Origin: Xanthostigma xanthostigma
Taxonomy: Eukaryota; Arthropoda; Insecta; Raphidioptera; Raphidiidae
Assembly (NCBI GenBank): GCA_963575645.1
Contig: OY754468.1
Coordinates: 14,508,001-14,572,000, forward strand
DNA: 64,000 nucleotides
Reading direction: 5' to 3'
The position numbers were made by a program, and so were the translations under genes. Under the pieces are notes generated by a model. That model ran no database searches. It saw only the letters and a list, made by a program, of their open reading frames with translations, and was not told where the DNA came from. Positions 43,060-54,160 of this stretch are shown here, one piece after another (positions within the stretch are counted from its first letter, which is position 1; every line of letters begins with the position of its first letter).

Positions 43060-43785
43060 TTGTTTTTTGTACCTACCCGCCTAACACTTTTATTGATTTT
43101 GATTAGTGTTTTTATGTATGTAGATAGTTATAGGAATATATTTAACACCAAATTTTTAGGACTTCTGGTAGATCATAAACTTACTCTGCAAAAATTAAAT
43201 AAACAATACTACTTAATAAGATTACAAGAATCATACTTTGATCAAAACAATTTAATATAGGTACTATGCCTTCTTCACCTACAGTTCATTAAAATACGGT
43301 ATTACAAACTGGGGACGATCATCTGAAGTGGATAGAGTACCTATTTAAAATAAAAAAAAAAAATTAATACGGCAAATTTTTAACTTATAATATATGCAAA
43401 CTTGTCCAGGAATATTTAAAGAGAACAGAATGTTGACATTATATGGGATATATATTTTTGAACTACTAAAGCATATGTACTACTCATTAAATTATTTTGA
43501 TCAAAGTATAGATAAATATTAATTATACAATAAAAATCAGCTATACTATACCGCATAGAACAACTCGATTTATACCGGCTTAAAAATATTTGAAAAAATA
43601 CCTAACAACTTAAAAATTGAAAAAAATCCTATAAAGTTTAATAAAGAACTAAAAGAATATTTAATATATAAGGAACCTTACTCCTTACATGAATTTTGTA
43701 ACTATTTTTTTTTCTTCTCTTGTAACGTATTGTATCCCAAAATGGGCTCAGCAATAAATGTTTATTCTATTCTATTATATTACAT
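43060..43785 (+). pseudogene. LINE ORF2 3' fragment
   Basis: Fragments such as FNTKFLGLLVDHKLTLQ, LNKQYYLIRLQESYFDQNNLI and, out of frame, ITNWGRS match the C-terminal end of the intact LINE ORF2 at 25193-28057 (FLGLQVDSKLKW, QYYILKIQKSYFNLNNLM). Frameshifts and stops abound. It ends with GGGCTCAGCAATAAATG and TTCTATTCTATT, a 3' end also seen at 47165-47205 and (minus) 61480-61510. Confidence 0.75.
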
Positions 43786-43845
43786 TTATTAATAATGTGT
43801 TTATACAAAAGTACATGATTTTATCAGTCAATAGTAAAATAACTT
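43646..43845 (+). repeat. 200-bp direct duplication, left copy
   Basis: AAAGAATATTTAATATATAA to the flank ATACAAAAGTACATGATTTT (43803-43822) is repeated at about 47081-47270. The two copies bracket the 3.2 kb GC-rich/Helitron/Penelope block. Confidence 0.7.
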
Positions 43846-44290
43846 ACAAGCGTTCACGCAGTCAATCATTGCTCCGGCGTCCCGGTCGAGATGTTGTCTA
43901 TCCAGAATGATCGACTGTCTGTTTTCTAGGTGCACCGCGAGTCTTTTGATGACATGGCTCTTGGCGCTCATAACAAAGTTCAGTAGTCGCCACGCGGCTT
44001 CTGGACTGCCCACGTAGCGACAGTCGGCGTACCCGGTCACATCGTCATAATTCATCGGTACGTCGGCTCGTCCATTGCCGTCCAGATCGACGCCGACCGG
44101 CCGTACTATGGCGGCGTCGTTCCCTTTGTTTATGTATTTATGGATGTACTTCACCGTCCGATAAGAAGTACATCCCTCGATATTGATGTGACAACGATAC
44201 TTCTTTAGCAGGTACGGATTGTACGGCACCACCCAGGCATTGCCGTAACGACGACCGGTTCGCGGGTCCGCAAAGTACCGTGCGTTGTCT
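43846..44290 (-). pseudogene. Helitron replicase fragment
   Basis: Reads RRYGNAWVVPYNPYLLKKYRCHINIE at its start (upstream of the Met at 44232), then KYIHKYINKGND and YVGSPEAAWRLL. These are characteristic of Helitron-encoded Rep/helicase proteins. Only about 145 residues remain; the rest of Rep and the whole helicase are missing. Codon use is GC-rich (for example GTCGGCGTCGATCTGGACGG, minus strand), unlike every neighbour. Confidence 0.8.
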
Positions 44291-45526
44291 GGCCTTTTAT
44301 ACTGCGGCCCACGCCTTCATACAACGTCGTCTCGCGATGCGACGCGGGGAAAATGACTTTTTTGCCAAGGCGAAAACCTTTTTCTTTCGGGCGAGTTCCA
44401 GAGTGGATTTGAAAATTTTGGCGATTCGAGCAAAAAAAATTAAAAAAAAATTTTTTTTCGAACTTATCTGAAATTGTTCGAAAGTCGAATCGCTTTATTT
44501 TTGAGACTTATCTACTGGCACTCGAAATTATACCAATCGGAGGTCAAAAAATAAAAAAAAAATGTTTCGAGCATATTCGAAAAACGACCGAAACGTCGGT
44601 TCTTCACGAAATGTGTTGTTTCGTATGGAACGCGCGGGACTTTTTACGATTGGAGCAAAAAAAAATTTTTTTTTTCGGAAAATTCGAGCGATCCGAAAAT
44701 GTCCGAAAACTCGATCGATTTCTTTCGGGCGGTTTCCATAAGTGCGCCGATTGTTTCGGCGTTCGGAGATAAAAGAAAATTTTTTTTTTAGAAAAATTTG
44801 GACTTTTTCGAAACACCTTTTTGAGAGCATTTTTTTTGCGATCACGTCGGTCTAAACATTTTTCGAATCGGAGCGAATCCGGCTCGATTCGAATTTACGA
44901 CATATTGCGTCGTCCGTTTCGATTGGTACGTCGGAGCGATTCGAGCGCCGACTTCGAAAAGATGCCGTTCGCCTGTCCGAACGCGACGATACCGTTTCGG
45001 TTCAATTCGGACGATCGGCTCGGCTTCGGGAATTTTTTTTGTGTTTTCGGTGAATATTTGGGAATTTTTCACGGCCGCCCAGAGCCTCCCGGCCCGACGG
45101 TCAAAACATGGGTGAGCGCGTGACCGCTCGAAAAAAATTCCGTTAAAATTTCAGATCAATCGGGGGTGTCCTCTCGTAGGAGCGCTCGAAAAACCGATTT
45201 TCGTAAGGCGTCGCCCTGTCGGAATTTTTTTCAACCACAAGGAGACGTCTGAGCGTCTCGGCGGGATAGGGCGGCACCTAGACGAATGCGCGACGCAACG
45301 TTTAGTATTTTTTTCAACAGTAAAAATGTCACTCCTTCCGGTGAAAATGACGCCCGAAATACGCAAAAACGTCACTTTTCGCCACTTTGAAAAATCGCCA
45401 CGGTCAAACGGCTGCACTTGCGTGACCGTCGCCGTGAAATGTTTTTCATCCCGTCGCGTCGCCCGACGGGCGCCACGGTCAAACGATCTATTTTCCCGAA
45501 AAACCTGAGTAGCGTTCCCGAATTAG
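44291..45526. other. GC-rich block of unknown origin
   Basis: About 1.2 kb with clearly higher GC content than the surrounding AT-rich DNA and many TCG/CGA words. Open frames occur on both strands (for example 44821-45123 + and 45151-45417 -), but none shows a domain I recognise. It joins the Helitron fragment without a composition break, so both may have arrived together. Confidence 0.5.
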
Positions 45527-45622
45527 TGGGTAGAGTTTTAAATTTTTATTCTAATCACCCAATAAATCAAAAAATAGCTATGGTTTATAATCTTATTGAT
45601 AAATCAATTTTATTATCTAAAC

Positions 45623-46149
45623 CAGTGATTCCCAAAGTGGTCTATATCGACCCCCATGGGTCGACGGCAACTTGCAAGGGGTCCATGTCAGCGGGAAAAA
45701 AAATTGGGGGTCCATGAAATGAAAATGGGGGTCAACGATAGTGATTCTCCTAACAAAAAAAGAAACAAACTGGATATCATTAACCGAAGAGATTTAAGAT
45801 TAAATCTAACTAAATTGATGCCAAATGTTGAAAATTTATTATTAAAGCATCAGATTCATCCCTCACACTAAAATCATTTATTTTTTGCTTAGTTATTTCA
45901 TGTAACAGAAAGTAGATTCGTTTAATTTGAATCTAATTAATAAATGTATAAAACTAAACATTTCACACTACATTTCACTACCGTTATAAATTTAAATCGT
46001 TCGAAGTGAGTAGCACTAATACCGGTTGCCAAAAATACATTTGAAATTAATGAATTTGCAAAAAATCAATATCAGGTAAGCAGGGGGTCTACCCAAAACC
46101 AAAAAACATGGCAAGTGGTCTACGAGACAAAAAAGTTTGGGAGCCTCTG
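45623..46149. mobile_element. hAT MITE inside the Penelope copy
   Basis: Flanked by the 8-bp repeat ATCTAAAC (45615-45622 and 46150-46157). Ends CAGTGATTCCCAAAG and, inverted, CAGAGGCTCCCAAAC fit hAT termini (CAG...CTG). 527 bp, no transposase. Its removal restores continuous Penelope protein similarity. Confidence 0.9.
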
Positions 46150-46498
46150 ATCTAAACCAAAATTCCATTTAAACAATTTTAATTTAGTACGGCAAATCCT
46201 TCTTGCTAATTCTTATCCTCTTAAATTTATTAATACATTTTTCAAAATTAGAATTAATAAATTAACAAAAAACCATAATCCACAAAACAATATTAATAAT
46301 GTTGATTGTCCCTTTATTGTGATTCCATTTTACAAAAATATTTCTCAGAAATTTAATTAATTTCTTAAAAATTTAAATATAAAAACAGTTTATAATGTTA
46401 ATAACAAACTAGATAAAATTATTAAAAAGGGAAAAGATAAACTAAACAAATTACAAAAACATAATGTTGTTTACAAAATTAGTTGTGAAGATTGTGAT

Positions 46499-46714
46499 AT
46501 GAATTATATTGGGCAAACAAAAAGAGCGCTTAAAACACGAATTAGAGAACATCGTAGTAATCTAAAATTAAACACTGATAAGCAAAATGTCGTTACTAAG
46601 CATAAAATTGACTATGACCACAAAATTAATTGGAATAATGTTAAAATTTTAGATAATGAAAGTAATTATTTTAAAAGAAGTACCTATTTCGGAAATGTTA
46701 TACATAAAATCTAA
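46499..46714 (+). pseudogene. GIY-YIG endonuclease end of Penelope copy 2
   Basis: NYIGQTKRALKTRIREH is the central part of the GIY-YIG fold (the YIG half, with the catalytic Arg). It is preceded out of this short frame by VVYKISCEDC. The last residues diverge from copy 1 after FFKR/YFKR because of a frameshift. Confidence 0.75.
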
Positions 46715-46954
46715 CAAAAACTCTCTTAATGCTCAATTAGATACCGAAAATTTAAGTAAAATTTATATTATTTTGAAATAAAATTTTGTTTTTAAATAAC
46801 TTTTTCTTTATGGGTACTTTGATATCCATGACTACGTATTAAAAAAATGTTTGTTATTAATTTTTCATTAATTTGTTTGATTCTTTCAAACATCATCATT
46901 CGTGTAATTAGATAATAATTAATAATTTAATACTAATTAATTTTTATATTTTTA

Positions 46955-46996
46955 GATTTTTCTGAAGAAGGTCCAAAGCCGGATCGAAACGTCATC
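46955..46996 (+). ncRNA. Hammerhead-like motif, Penelope copy 2
   Basis: CTGAAGA (46962-46968) and GAAAC (46986-46990) flank GGTCC/GGATC (loop AAAGCC). Compared with copy 1 the stem changes GGATT to GGATC, turning a G-T pair into G-C, so the stem is maintained. Confidence 0.45.
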
Positions 46997-47074
46997 TTGT
47001 GTTGTATTGATTTGTTATTTTTTGTCAATATATTGTTCTGAGAAAAATTGGTCGACAATTTTATTTATTTTAAA

Positions 47075-47275
47075 AGAATAGGTATTTAATATATAAGAAC
47101 CTTACTTCTTACTTGAATTTCGTAACTATTTTTTTTCTTCTCTTGTGACGTATTGTATCCCAAAATAGGCTCAGCAATAAATGTTTATTCTGTTCTATTA
47201 TATTTTATTTATTGATAATGTGTTTATACAAAAGTACATGATATTATCAGTCAGAATAAAATAAGTTAACAATTT
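47075..47275 (+). repeat. 200-bp direct duplication, right copy (LINE 3' end)
   Basis: Repeats 43646-43845 with few changes, including AATAAATGTTTATTC and the following ATACAAAAGTACATGATATT. A related end lies inverted at 61440-61640. Confidence 0.7.
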
Positions 47276-47860
47276 AAATATTTCTGTAGAGATAAAAAAA
47301 AATTTTTAATAAGAATTTCTTAGTTTCATATTTAAAGTTATTAATGTTATCAATATCTTTGAGATTTTATGGTAGCCTATTATATATTTTTTTTTTTTAA
47401 TTTAAATATAAAAAGCTCAGCAACTAGGGCTATATGCGTAAACATAAGATCAAAATTATATAAATTGATGAAGTTATAGTTCGGAGAATTGCAATACTTA
47501 ACCCTTAGTGTCTAAAAGGATATATTAGAGTTAGGCATTTAACTGCTATATTGAACGCTCCCATAAATTAATTATCCGAAAGAAGTTACATGACTGTCCA
47601 AATAATACAAACAATAGTAGTTATTTAATTTTAAATTTTCGATGCACACGTCCGTTTTCTCAAATTCTTTGAGGGATATTCTCATAAGGACATTAAGATG
47701 ATACAGCTATAAATAATAAAAAAAAAATATTATTTTATTCCTATTAATATATCTTACAAAATCAACAATTTATAAAACAACCCTTTAAATACAAACTGTA
47801 AAAATAAAATCTAAGTTTAAATAAATCTAGAAAATGGCAGTTAACAAACAAAATACCTAC
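47276..47860. repeat. Segmental-duplication flank shared (inverted) with 59880-60740
   Basis: Non-coding sequence such as AAGATATTGATAACATTAAT (inverted, near 47340) and the block near 47490-47700 correspond in reverse order to 60659-60690 and 60040-60240. This supports inverted duplication of locus 3 and locus 4. No gene. Confidence 0.7.
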
Positions 47861-47979
47861 ATGAATGTATAGTCAAATGATTTATTAATAATAAGATACA
47901 AATACAAATTCAATACAACACATAAAAAATCTTACAAATATATACAAAATCTTACAAATATATACAAAATCTTACAAAA

Positions 47980-48384
47980 CTATCTTAAATTTAAACGTTT
48001 AAATTTTCGAAGCAGACGAGGCAAGTCTTCGTTCTTCCAAAATGCCTCGCTCTTCACTGTCTCCATTGCATCTTCCGATTTCCCTTCTTTTGCTTCAACC
48101 AACCCGGGTACAGATGTCTCCTCTTCCTTGCAAGCTGGTTTCTTCAGTAGCCTGAGCACCGGTTTGGCAATGCGTCGCTCAGTTTTCTTCAGTGATGCCA
48201 TTATTGACTCCACCATCAATTCGCAGTCTTTGGGATCTTCTTGTACTTCTGGTACAAAGTAGCTCTCTACGACTTCGGCAGACATTCTTGCCTTTTTCGC
48301 TGGAAGTCCTCCCGTTTCGTCGATTGACAACGACCTCTTCTTTGATGGCGACATCTTCTTCGAACTGCGGACTAGACGTGGCAT
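47980..48384 (-). CDS. PRLV small nuclear-type protein, copy 3
   Basis: 134 residues. It differs from copy 4 by an in-frame loss of three residues after KKARMSAE and keeps the VKSEA block before FWKNEDLPRLLRKFKRLNLR. Basic N-terminus, SPSKK, PAKKARM and the C-terminal KRLNL motif are all retained. The 3' AATAAA-type signals lie near 47880 on the minus strand. It faces RRLF copy 3. Confidence 0.6.
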   Translation of the reverse strand: MPRLVRSSKKMSPSKKRSLSIDETGGLPAKKARMSAEVVESYFVPEVQEDPKDCELMVESIMASLKKTERRIAKPVLRLLKKPACKEEETSVPGLVEAKEGKSEDAMETVKSEAFWKNEDLPRLLRKFKRLNLR

Positions 48385-48725
48385 CTTCAGATATCCTTCT
48401 TGGAGTCGACTAAATGTCCTGTGATTGTGCGTAGATCTTCTGTTCTTCTTCGCTAGTTGGCTGGGCGTATAATTATTTCCTCAAGTCATTTTGGACCTAA
48501 TATATTATACCCCGAGAAGTGCAATCAACCGTAGGATAATTATTGACCTATAAACAAAAGGGTTCTCGCAGGTCATAAATTCAGTTACGGTTGAATAAAC
48601 AGAAAATTTTCGTACGGTGGACTGAACACGTCAGGCTATAAATTCCCGCGAACTGACTTATGATAATCATTATACGCTGAATCAACAAGCAAAGAGGACT
48701 CCAAGAGCAGAAAATATAATCGCCA
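48385..48725. promoter_or_regulatory. Bidirectional promoter, locus 3
   Basis: TCAACCGT (48525-48532, for PRLV), ACGGTTGA (48587-48594) and ACGGTGGACTG (48614) for RRLF, TATAAAT (48637-48643), and ATCATTATA (48666-48674), 29 bp after the TATA. The same AGGTCA half-site is at 48570. About 40 bp longer than locus 2 because of a duplicated ACGGTTGA box. Confidence 0.65.
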
Positions 48726-48944
48726 ATGAAAAGGAGGTCAACCCGAGGAACGGATCTACGCAGAGCACAGCTGCCAGGGAGAGTGTGCCGACGGCTATTT
48801 TCAGCGGAGAATCGAAAGAAGAGAAAACGGAACGACGAGGAATCTGATCGCGAGAATCAACAAACCGAGAAGAGACTACGGATGTCGTCCCTATCAGAAT
48901 ATGGACATTTTATAATATTATTTAAGGCACTTAGTATTCATTAG
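48726..48944 (+). CDS. RRLF small nuclear-type protein, copy 3
   Basis: 72 residues starting at MKRRSTRGTD. The ancestral first ATG is now ATA and is followed by TAA, as in copy 2 but with the abortive start codon removed as well. CRRLFS and a slightly changed basic stretch (NRKKRKR) are kept. The end reads FIILFKALSIH. AATAAA lies at 49034. Confidence 0.6.
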   Translation: MKRRSTRGTDLRRAQLPGRVCRRLFSAENRKKRKRNDEESDRENQQTEKRLRMSSLSEYGHFIILFKALSIH

Positions 48945-49069
48945 TTTTAGATTAGAAAATACTTTGTATTATTGTTTATAGATAGAATTTAACTTGTATA
49001 TATATTTTATGTACATACTGTAATGTCGACGAATAAAAATGTCTTATAATAATTTGTGTGTATATTCAT

Positions 49070-49187
49070 TTGATTTTTTATATTATAAATATTCACTGCA
49101 TATAACGTAAACTCCCAAACCAACAATTTTAGTCAAAAATGTTGATCTTGTAATCTGTTAATTTGTTTTGATTTAATGAAACACTAG
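49070..49187. repeat. Segmental-duplication flank, locus 3
   Basis: TAAACTCCCAAACCAACAAT to TTAATGAAACAC corresponds to 63668-63750 and, inverted, to 41590-41690. It is cut at 49187 by an inserted repeat and resumes at about 50403 (GTTACACATTTTTATAAATA). Confidence 0.7.
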
Positions 49188-50402
49188 TAGCCCGGTCCGG
49201 CTTCGCACGAATTTGTAAATTTCCATTATTTTTCCGTCGATTAAATTACAAAATTTATGCGATAATATATTGCCTAAGTCCATCCTGAGGGTCCATTCTA
49301 AATATTGGTGAGAAAATTTTAAAATCGGGTGAGTAGTTTCGGGGATTACCCTCCGCATATACACAGTTTCACATAATATATACTTTCAATTTAAAAATCT
49401 ATAAAGAACATTTATTAGATACGTAGGTAACATTGTTTGATTTTGAATCGACTCTCTGATTGATAATAATCTTTTTTGTCCTAAAAAAAAAAACGTTTTC
49501 CAGTTATTTCCAAGACCGTTTTCTGGACAATTTGTGACCCTCTACAGATTTGTGTATTCCCTACTCCCGATTTCTCAATTATCAAGCTACAACTTTAGGC
49601 AAAAAATGTAATTCTAATCGACTGATTGAATCTAATATGTAAAAACAATAGGAAAAAATTGAAATATTACTTAAAACTAATCAATAAAAATATATTATCT
49701 GTCTTTTCCTTCCAAGTCAAATAATTTACAGTCCAAATTGGTGATTTACAGCCTAAATCGTAATTATTTTGACGTTTATAATATGAATTGTTTTTCCAGG
49801 GCCTGCTCCGTAATACATAATTTATTTTGTTAAGTTCCCCTTTCGAATACCTGAGCCTCTCCCACGCTGACATCCCCGGCACCGCTGACCGCTACCAGAA
49901 TTATTTTGTCAAATAATGTTTTAAATTTAAATACTTAAAATAATAAACATATTTATTTAAATATATTATTAACACTATATCGGTTAAAGCGGCTTCGTAA
50001 ATAGTTCATTATTTTTTTTATCAAATTTGAAAGCTAAAAATTGTTTTTGTGAGTTATTCTTAGAAGATAGATATATGCTGTCGCGGACTTATTTTTTAGA
50101 ACTTTTCAAGAGGAACAATTTACCCATACATTATTTTCATGTAACTTTTACTATTCCCGCAGCGGACGCCGTAGAAGCTCTCAAGAAGCACGACTTTTTC
50201 CGACTTAGTTGACGAATATCATCATAACTTTAGCTAATTTGCAGATAATATAAATAAAATATAGCCTATGTTGGTCAGAAGTAATGTACCTTTCAAACGA
50301 TGAAGGAATTTTTCAAATAGGTGCAGTGGTTCCGGAGATTACCTTCCACATACACTCAAACTCACAAAATTTGCTCTCTCTCTTTATAATATTAGTATAG
50401 AT
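49188..50402. mobile_element. Degenerate LINE-like or other insertion in the duplicated flank
   Basis: Starts AGTAGCCCGGTCCGGCTTCG and ends CTTTATAATATTAGTATAGA, ends that are common for old retroposed repeats of arthropods. In between, GTAGTTTCGGGGATTACC (49335) and GTGGTTCCGGAGATTACC (50326) are repeated motifs, suggesting two related fragments. Open frames at 49667-49882 (-) and 50027-50212 (+) have no recognised domain. Confidence 0.5.
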
Positions 50403-50486
50403 TAAAAAAGGTTACACATTTTTATAAATATCCTCAGTTTCTTGTTAAAAAATGTCGCATTCGACACACGAACTGCAATTTAATAA

Positions 50487-50837
50487 CAATAATAATGCGT
50501 TTAACGTCTGTTTCTCGACTTTATATCATAACAGACGCCATTCGCACTATTACTATTTTTTTTCTACCACACTTCCCGTTATTTTCTACAATTTTTAAAC
50601 TTCAACTTAATTAATAGCAATGGGCGAATGAAGGAATTTTTAGGAAATTAGGATAAGGTTAGGCACATTTTGAGCATAGGAGTTTGACAGGTAATCGGCC
50701 ATGGCAGTGAATAAGAAATCATCTCGATATTTATCTGGAATTGTTGAGGGAAACCACGGAAAACCCCAACAAGATGGCCGGTACAGGAATTACCGTTTCT
50801 CGGCGAGAGGCAGTAGGAAAAAATCCTAGTCACATCT
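50487..50837 (-). mobile_element. SINE body, interrupted (head at 55474-55563)
   Basis: The same SINE as at 40797-41213: ATT tail (AATAATAATGCG), body and TCCTAGTCACATCT. The tRNA-derived head is separated by a 4.6 kb insertion and continues at 55474 with ATCTGCCCCCGCGCC. Confidence 0.85.
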
Positions 50838-51208
50838 TGTAACGTTCCCCGTTGGCCCTTACGCCGTGTTGATAAGGACGAAACGCTACTTCTTCCTGAA
50901 CAAATACCAACGCTATTGTTGATATCTGTAGAGGGCAAAATATTTAATTATTTTCCAAAAAATGTATTTCTTTTCTTTTTTACATCAAAAACAACATTAC
51001 TTTTAAATTCAAATTTTATTCAATCAAAATATATTTTAAATCAATTTCATTTATTTCACTTAAAACTAACTTAGCCTAAAATTAACTTTAACTTTTATTT
51101 TCAAAAATGATTTTACAATTTATTATATTTCAAATTTTACTTTAATAATTTCATAAATTCAAATTATTTCTAGCCCGGTCATATTTTACACTAAAAATCG
51201 CTAATCTC

Positions 51209-53753
51209 GCAAACTAACATGTAGTTCTGATTTTTTAATATATTGTTAGGACCACTACCAGTAGCGTATATCCAAGTTTGCAGCTTCGAAAGACCTGTGC
51301 TAACTTTGCAGCACTCAAAAAACTGCGAAATTTTCGCACTTTTTTTGGTATTCTCAATATAGGTCTTAAACTATGCATTTTTTTATAAAATTTTTTTTAT
51401 ACGTTTTTAAGTAGACTAAAATTGCTACAATCTGAGACAAGAACCAGCTCTGTAGGTTCAATACTTACCGAGATACAGCTTTCCAAAAATTGACCAGTTT
51501 TTTCAACAAAGTGAAATTTTAAGATTTGGTCAATTTTTGACCCCGATATCGGGGAAAATACTCATTTTAAGGGAAATATCATAGGAACATATATTGTAGC
51601 AAATGTAATTAGCTTTAATTTAAGCAGAGAACGACGTCTGTAGGCCATATAGTTTACTCACAAATTTTAAAAATCCAAAAAATGAGAAAACTGCATTTTC
51701 GCAAATTTAAATTTAATACCTAATAATCGTTATGTAAATCCATTCAGTGATTTTAATGTGGTTGAGTAACCAAATTGAGTAGCATAGTAGCATAAACGAG
51801 TAACATAATAAAAAAAATAACATAATTGATAACATCATAAAAAAATTATGCAGTTTTTGACAAAATACCGTCGTATTTCAGTCATTTTGTAAAAAATATT
51901 TACAAATTATATTCATGAACCTTCCTCGTTTATCGCTCTTTCTATTACCGAAAACAATTTCAAAATCCGGTGCGTGGTTTAGTAGAAGAGAGCGGAGAAA
52001 AAGACAGAGACTTTGTTTTTAACTGTGCAGTCTTTGACAAAATACCGTCGTATTTCAGCCATTTTGAAAAAATATTTACAAATTGTATACAGAAACCTTC
52101 CTCGTATATTGATCTTTCTATTAGCGAAAACCATTTCAAAATCCGGTGCGTGGTTTAGAAGAAATGACCGGTGAAAAAGACAAAGACAGTCAGAGACTCT
52201 GATTTTAACTATGTAGGCTTTGTTAAAATTCCGTCGTAGTTCAGTTATTTTGTAAAAAATATTTATAAATTATATACAGAAACCTTCCTCGTTTATTGCT
52301 CTTTCTACTATCGAAAACCATTTTTAGGTTCGGCGCATGGTTTAGAAGAAGTGAGCGGAGAAAAAGACAAAGACAGACAGAGATTGTTTTTAACTATGCA
52401 GTCTTTGACAAAACAACGTCGGTGTTCTTCTAAACTATGCGCCGGATCGTAAAATGGTTTTCGGTAATAGAAAGAGCGATAAGCATGGAAGGTTTCTGTA
52501 TATAATTTGTAAATAGTTTTTACAAAATGCCTGAACTACGACAGTGTTTTAGCTCAGACTGCATAGTTAAAAATAGAGCTTCTGTCTGTCTTTGTCTTTT
52601 TCTCAGCTCACTTCTTCTAAGCCATGCGCCGGATCTAAAAATGGTTTTCGGTAGTCGAAAGAGCAATAAACGAGGAAGGTTTCTGTATATAATTTATAAA
52701 TATTTTTTACAAAATACCTGAACTACGACGCAATTTTAGCAAAGACTACATAGTTAAAATCAGAGTCTCAGACTGTCTTTGTCTTTTTCACCGGTCATTT
52801 CTTCTAAACCACGCACCGGATTTTGAAATGGTTTTCGCTAATAGGAAGATCAATATACGAGGAAGGTTTCTGTATACAATTAGTAAATATTTTTTCAAAA
52901 TGGCTGAAATACGACGGTATTTTGTCAAAGACTGCACAGTTAAAAACAAAGTCTCTGTCTTTTTCTCCGCTCTCTTCTACTAAACCACGCACCGGATTTT
53001 GAAATTGTTTTCGGTAATAGAAAGAGCGATAAACGAGGAAGGTTCATGAATATAATTTGTAAATATTTTTTACAAAATGGCTGAAATACGACGGTATTTT
53101 GTCAAAAACTGCATAATTTTTTTATGATGTTATCAATTATGTTATTTTTTTTTATTATGTTACTCGTTTATGCTACTATGCTACTCAATTTGGTTACTCA
53201 ACCACATTAAAATCACTGAATGGATTTACATAACGATTATTAGGTATTAAATTTAAATTTGCGAAAATGCAGTTTTCTCATTTTTTGGATTTTTAAAATT
53301 TGTGAGTAAACTATATGGCCTACAGACGTCGTTCTCTGCTTAAATTAAAGCTAATTACATTTGCTACAATATATGTTCCTATGATATTTCCCTTAAAATG
53401 AGTATTTTCCCCGATATCGGGGTCAAAAATTGACCAAATCTTAAAATTTCACTTTGTTGAAAAAACTGGTCAATTTTTGGAAAGCTGTATCTCGGTAAGT
53501 ATTGAACCTACAGAGCTGGTTCTTGTCTCAGATTGTAGCAATTTTAGTCCACTTAAAAACGTATAAAAAAAATTTTATAAAAAAATGCATAGTTTAAGAC
53601 CTATATTGAGAATACCAAAAAAAGTACGAAAATTTCGCAGTTTTTTGAGTGCTGCAAAGTTAGCACAGGTCTTTCGAAGCTGTAAACTTGGATATACGCT
53701 ACTGGTAGTGGTCCTAACAATATATTAAAAAATCAGAATACATGTTAGTTTGC
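51209..53753. repeat. 2.5 kb near-perfect palindrome (foldback element)
   Basis: The arms mirror each other around about 52481. GCAAACTAACATGTA at 51209 returns inverted at 53739-53753, CCACTACCA at 51252 at 53703-53711, and an open frame 51970-52158 (+) matches 52804-52992 (-) with one residue changed. Each arm carries tandem units of about 185 bp (with ACCGTCGTATTTCAG and GAAACCTTCCTCGTTTAT). No protein is recognised. Probably a foldback-type mobile element. Confidence 0.9.
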
Positions 53754-54040
53754 AAGTTTAATGTTAGATATGACTGGCCTATTCTTAACTTTACTAATTT
53801 CAAATTATGTACCAATTTACATATTATATTTCTTTATAATTCAATTTATCTTATAATTTTCCATTTAATATTTAATTAATCAAAATATGACTTTATTTTT
53901 CAAAGTAATTTATATACCTCTTCGTTACCTTCGGACTTTGCTAAATTTTTCTATTATATCATTATCTCTACTCGATATTATGCGTTATATCTCATTCATT
54001 CATTTTCAACTTTTATACCAATTTTATCATCATAAATTCT

Positions 54041-54160
54041 GTAGTTGCCCGATCTTTGCGGGTCTACAATAATAATACCTTTTTAAATACTTTATAAATT
54101 TTCATAATTTCATCATAATATTTTTTTATAATTGCCCGTCTTTGCGGGTCGACAATTATA
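54041..54160. other. Two hairpins with TTGCCCG-loop-CGGG-TC(T/G)ACAA
   Basis: First: TTG-CCCG-ATCTTTG-CGGG-TCTA-CAA (54045-54069). Second: TTG-CCCG-TCTTTG-CGGG-TCGA-CAA (54132-54155), extended by TATAATTG/CAATTATA outside. The loop and the four-base 3' bulge are kept, while the outer stem differs. The sequence between them is AT-rich and only loosely repeated. Confidence 0.6.

Larger units (their letters stand above)
45527..47070 (+). mobile_element. Penelope-like fragment, copy 2
   Basis: Plus-strand relative of the insert at 32600-33806: GRVLNFYSNHPINQKIAMVY (45532-45590), an hAT MITE inserted at 45623-46149, then the rest of the protein with a stop near 46358, the GIY-YIG segment (46480-46580) and a frameshift near 46680. 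The 3' region carries a hammerhead-like motif (46962) and ends near TTGGTCGACAATTTTATTTA (47047-47066). Upstream RT is missing. Confidence 0.85.

Noticed and set aside
44528-45508. Overlapping open frames in the GC-rich block
   Set aside because: GC-rich DNA has few stop codons; frames on both strands overlap and none resembles a protein I know.
51970-52992. Two 62-residue proteins in the palindrome arms
   Set aside because: They are mirror copies in the tandem units of a foldback repeat, without a recognisable domain.
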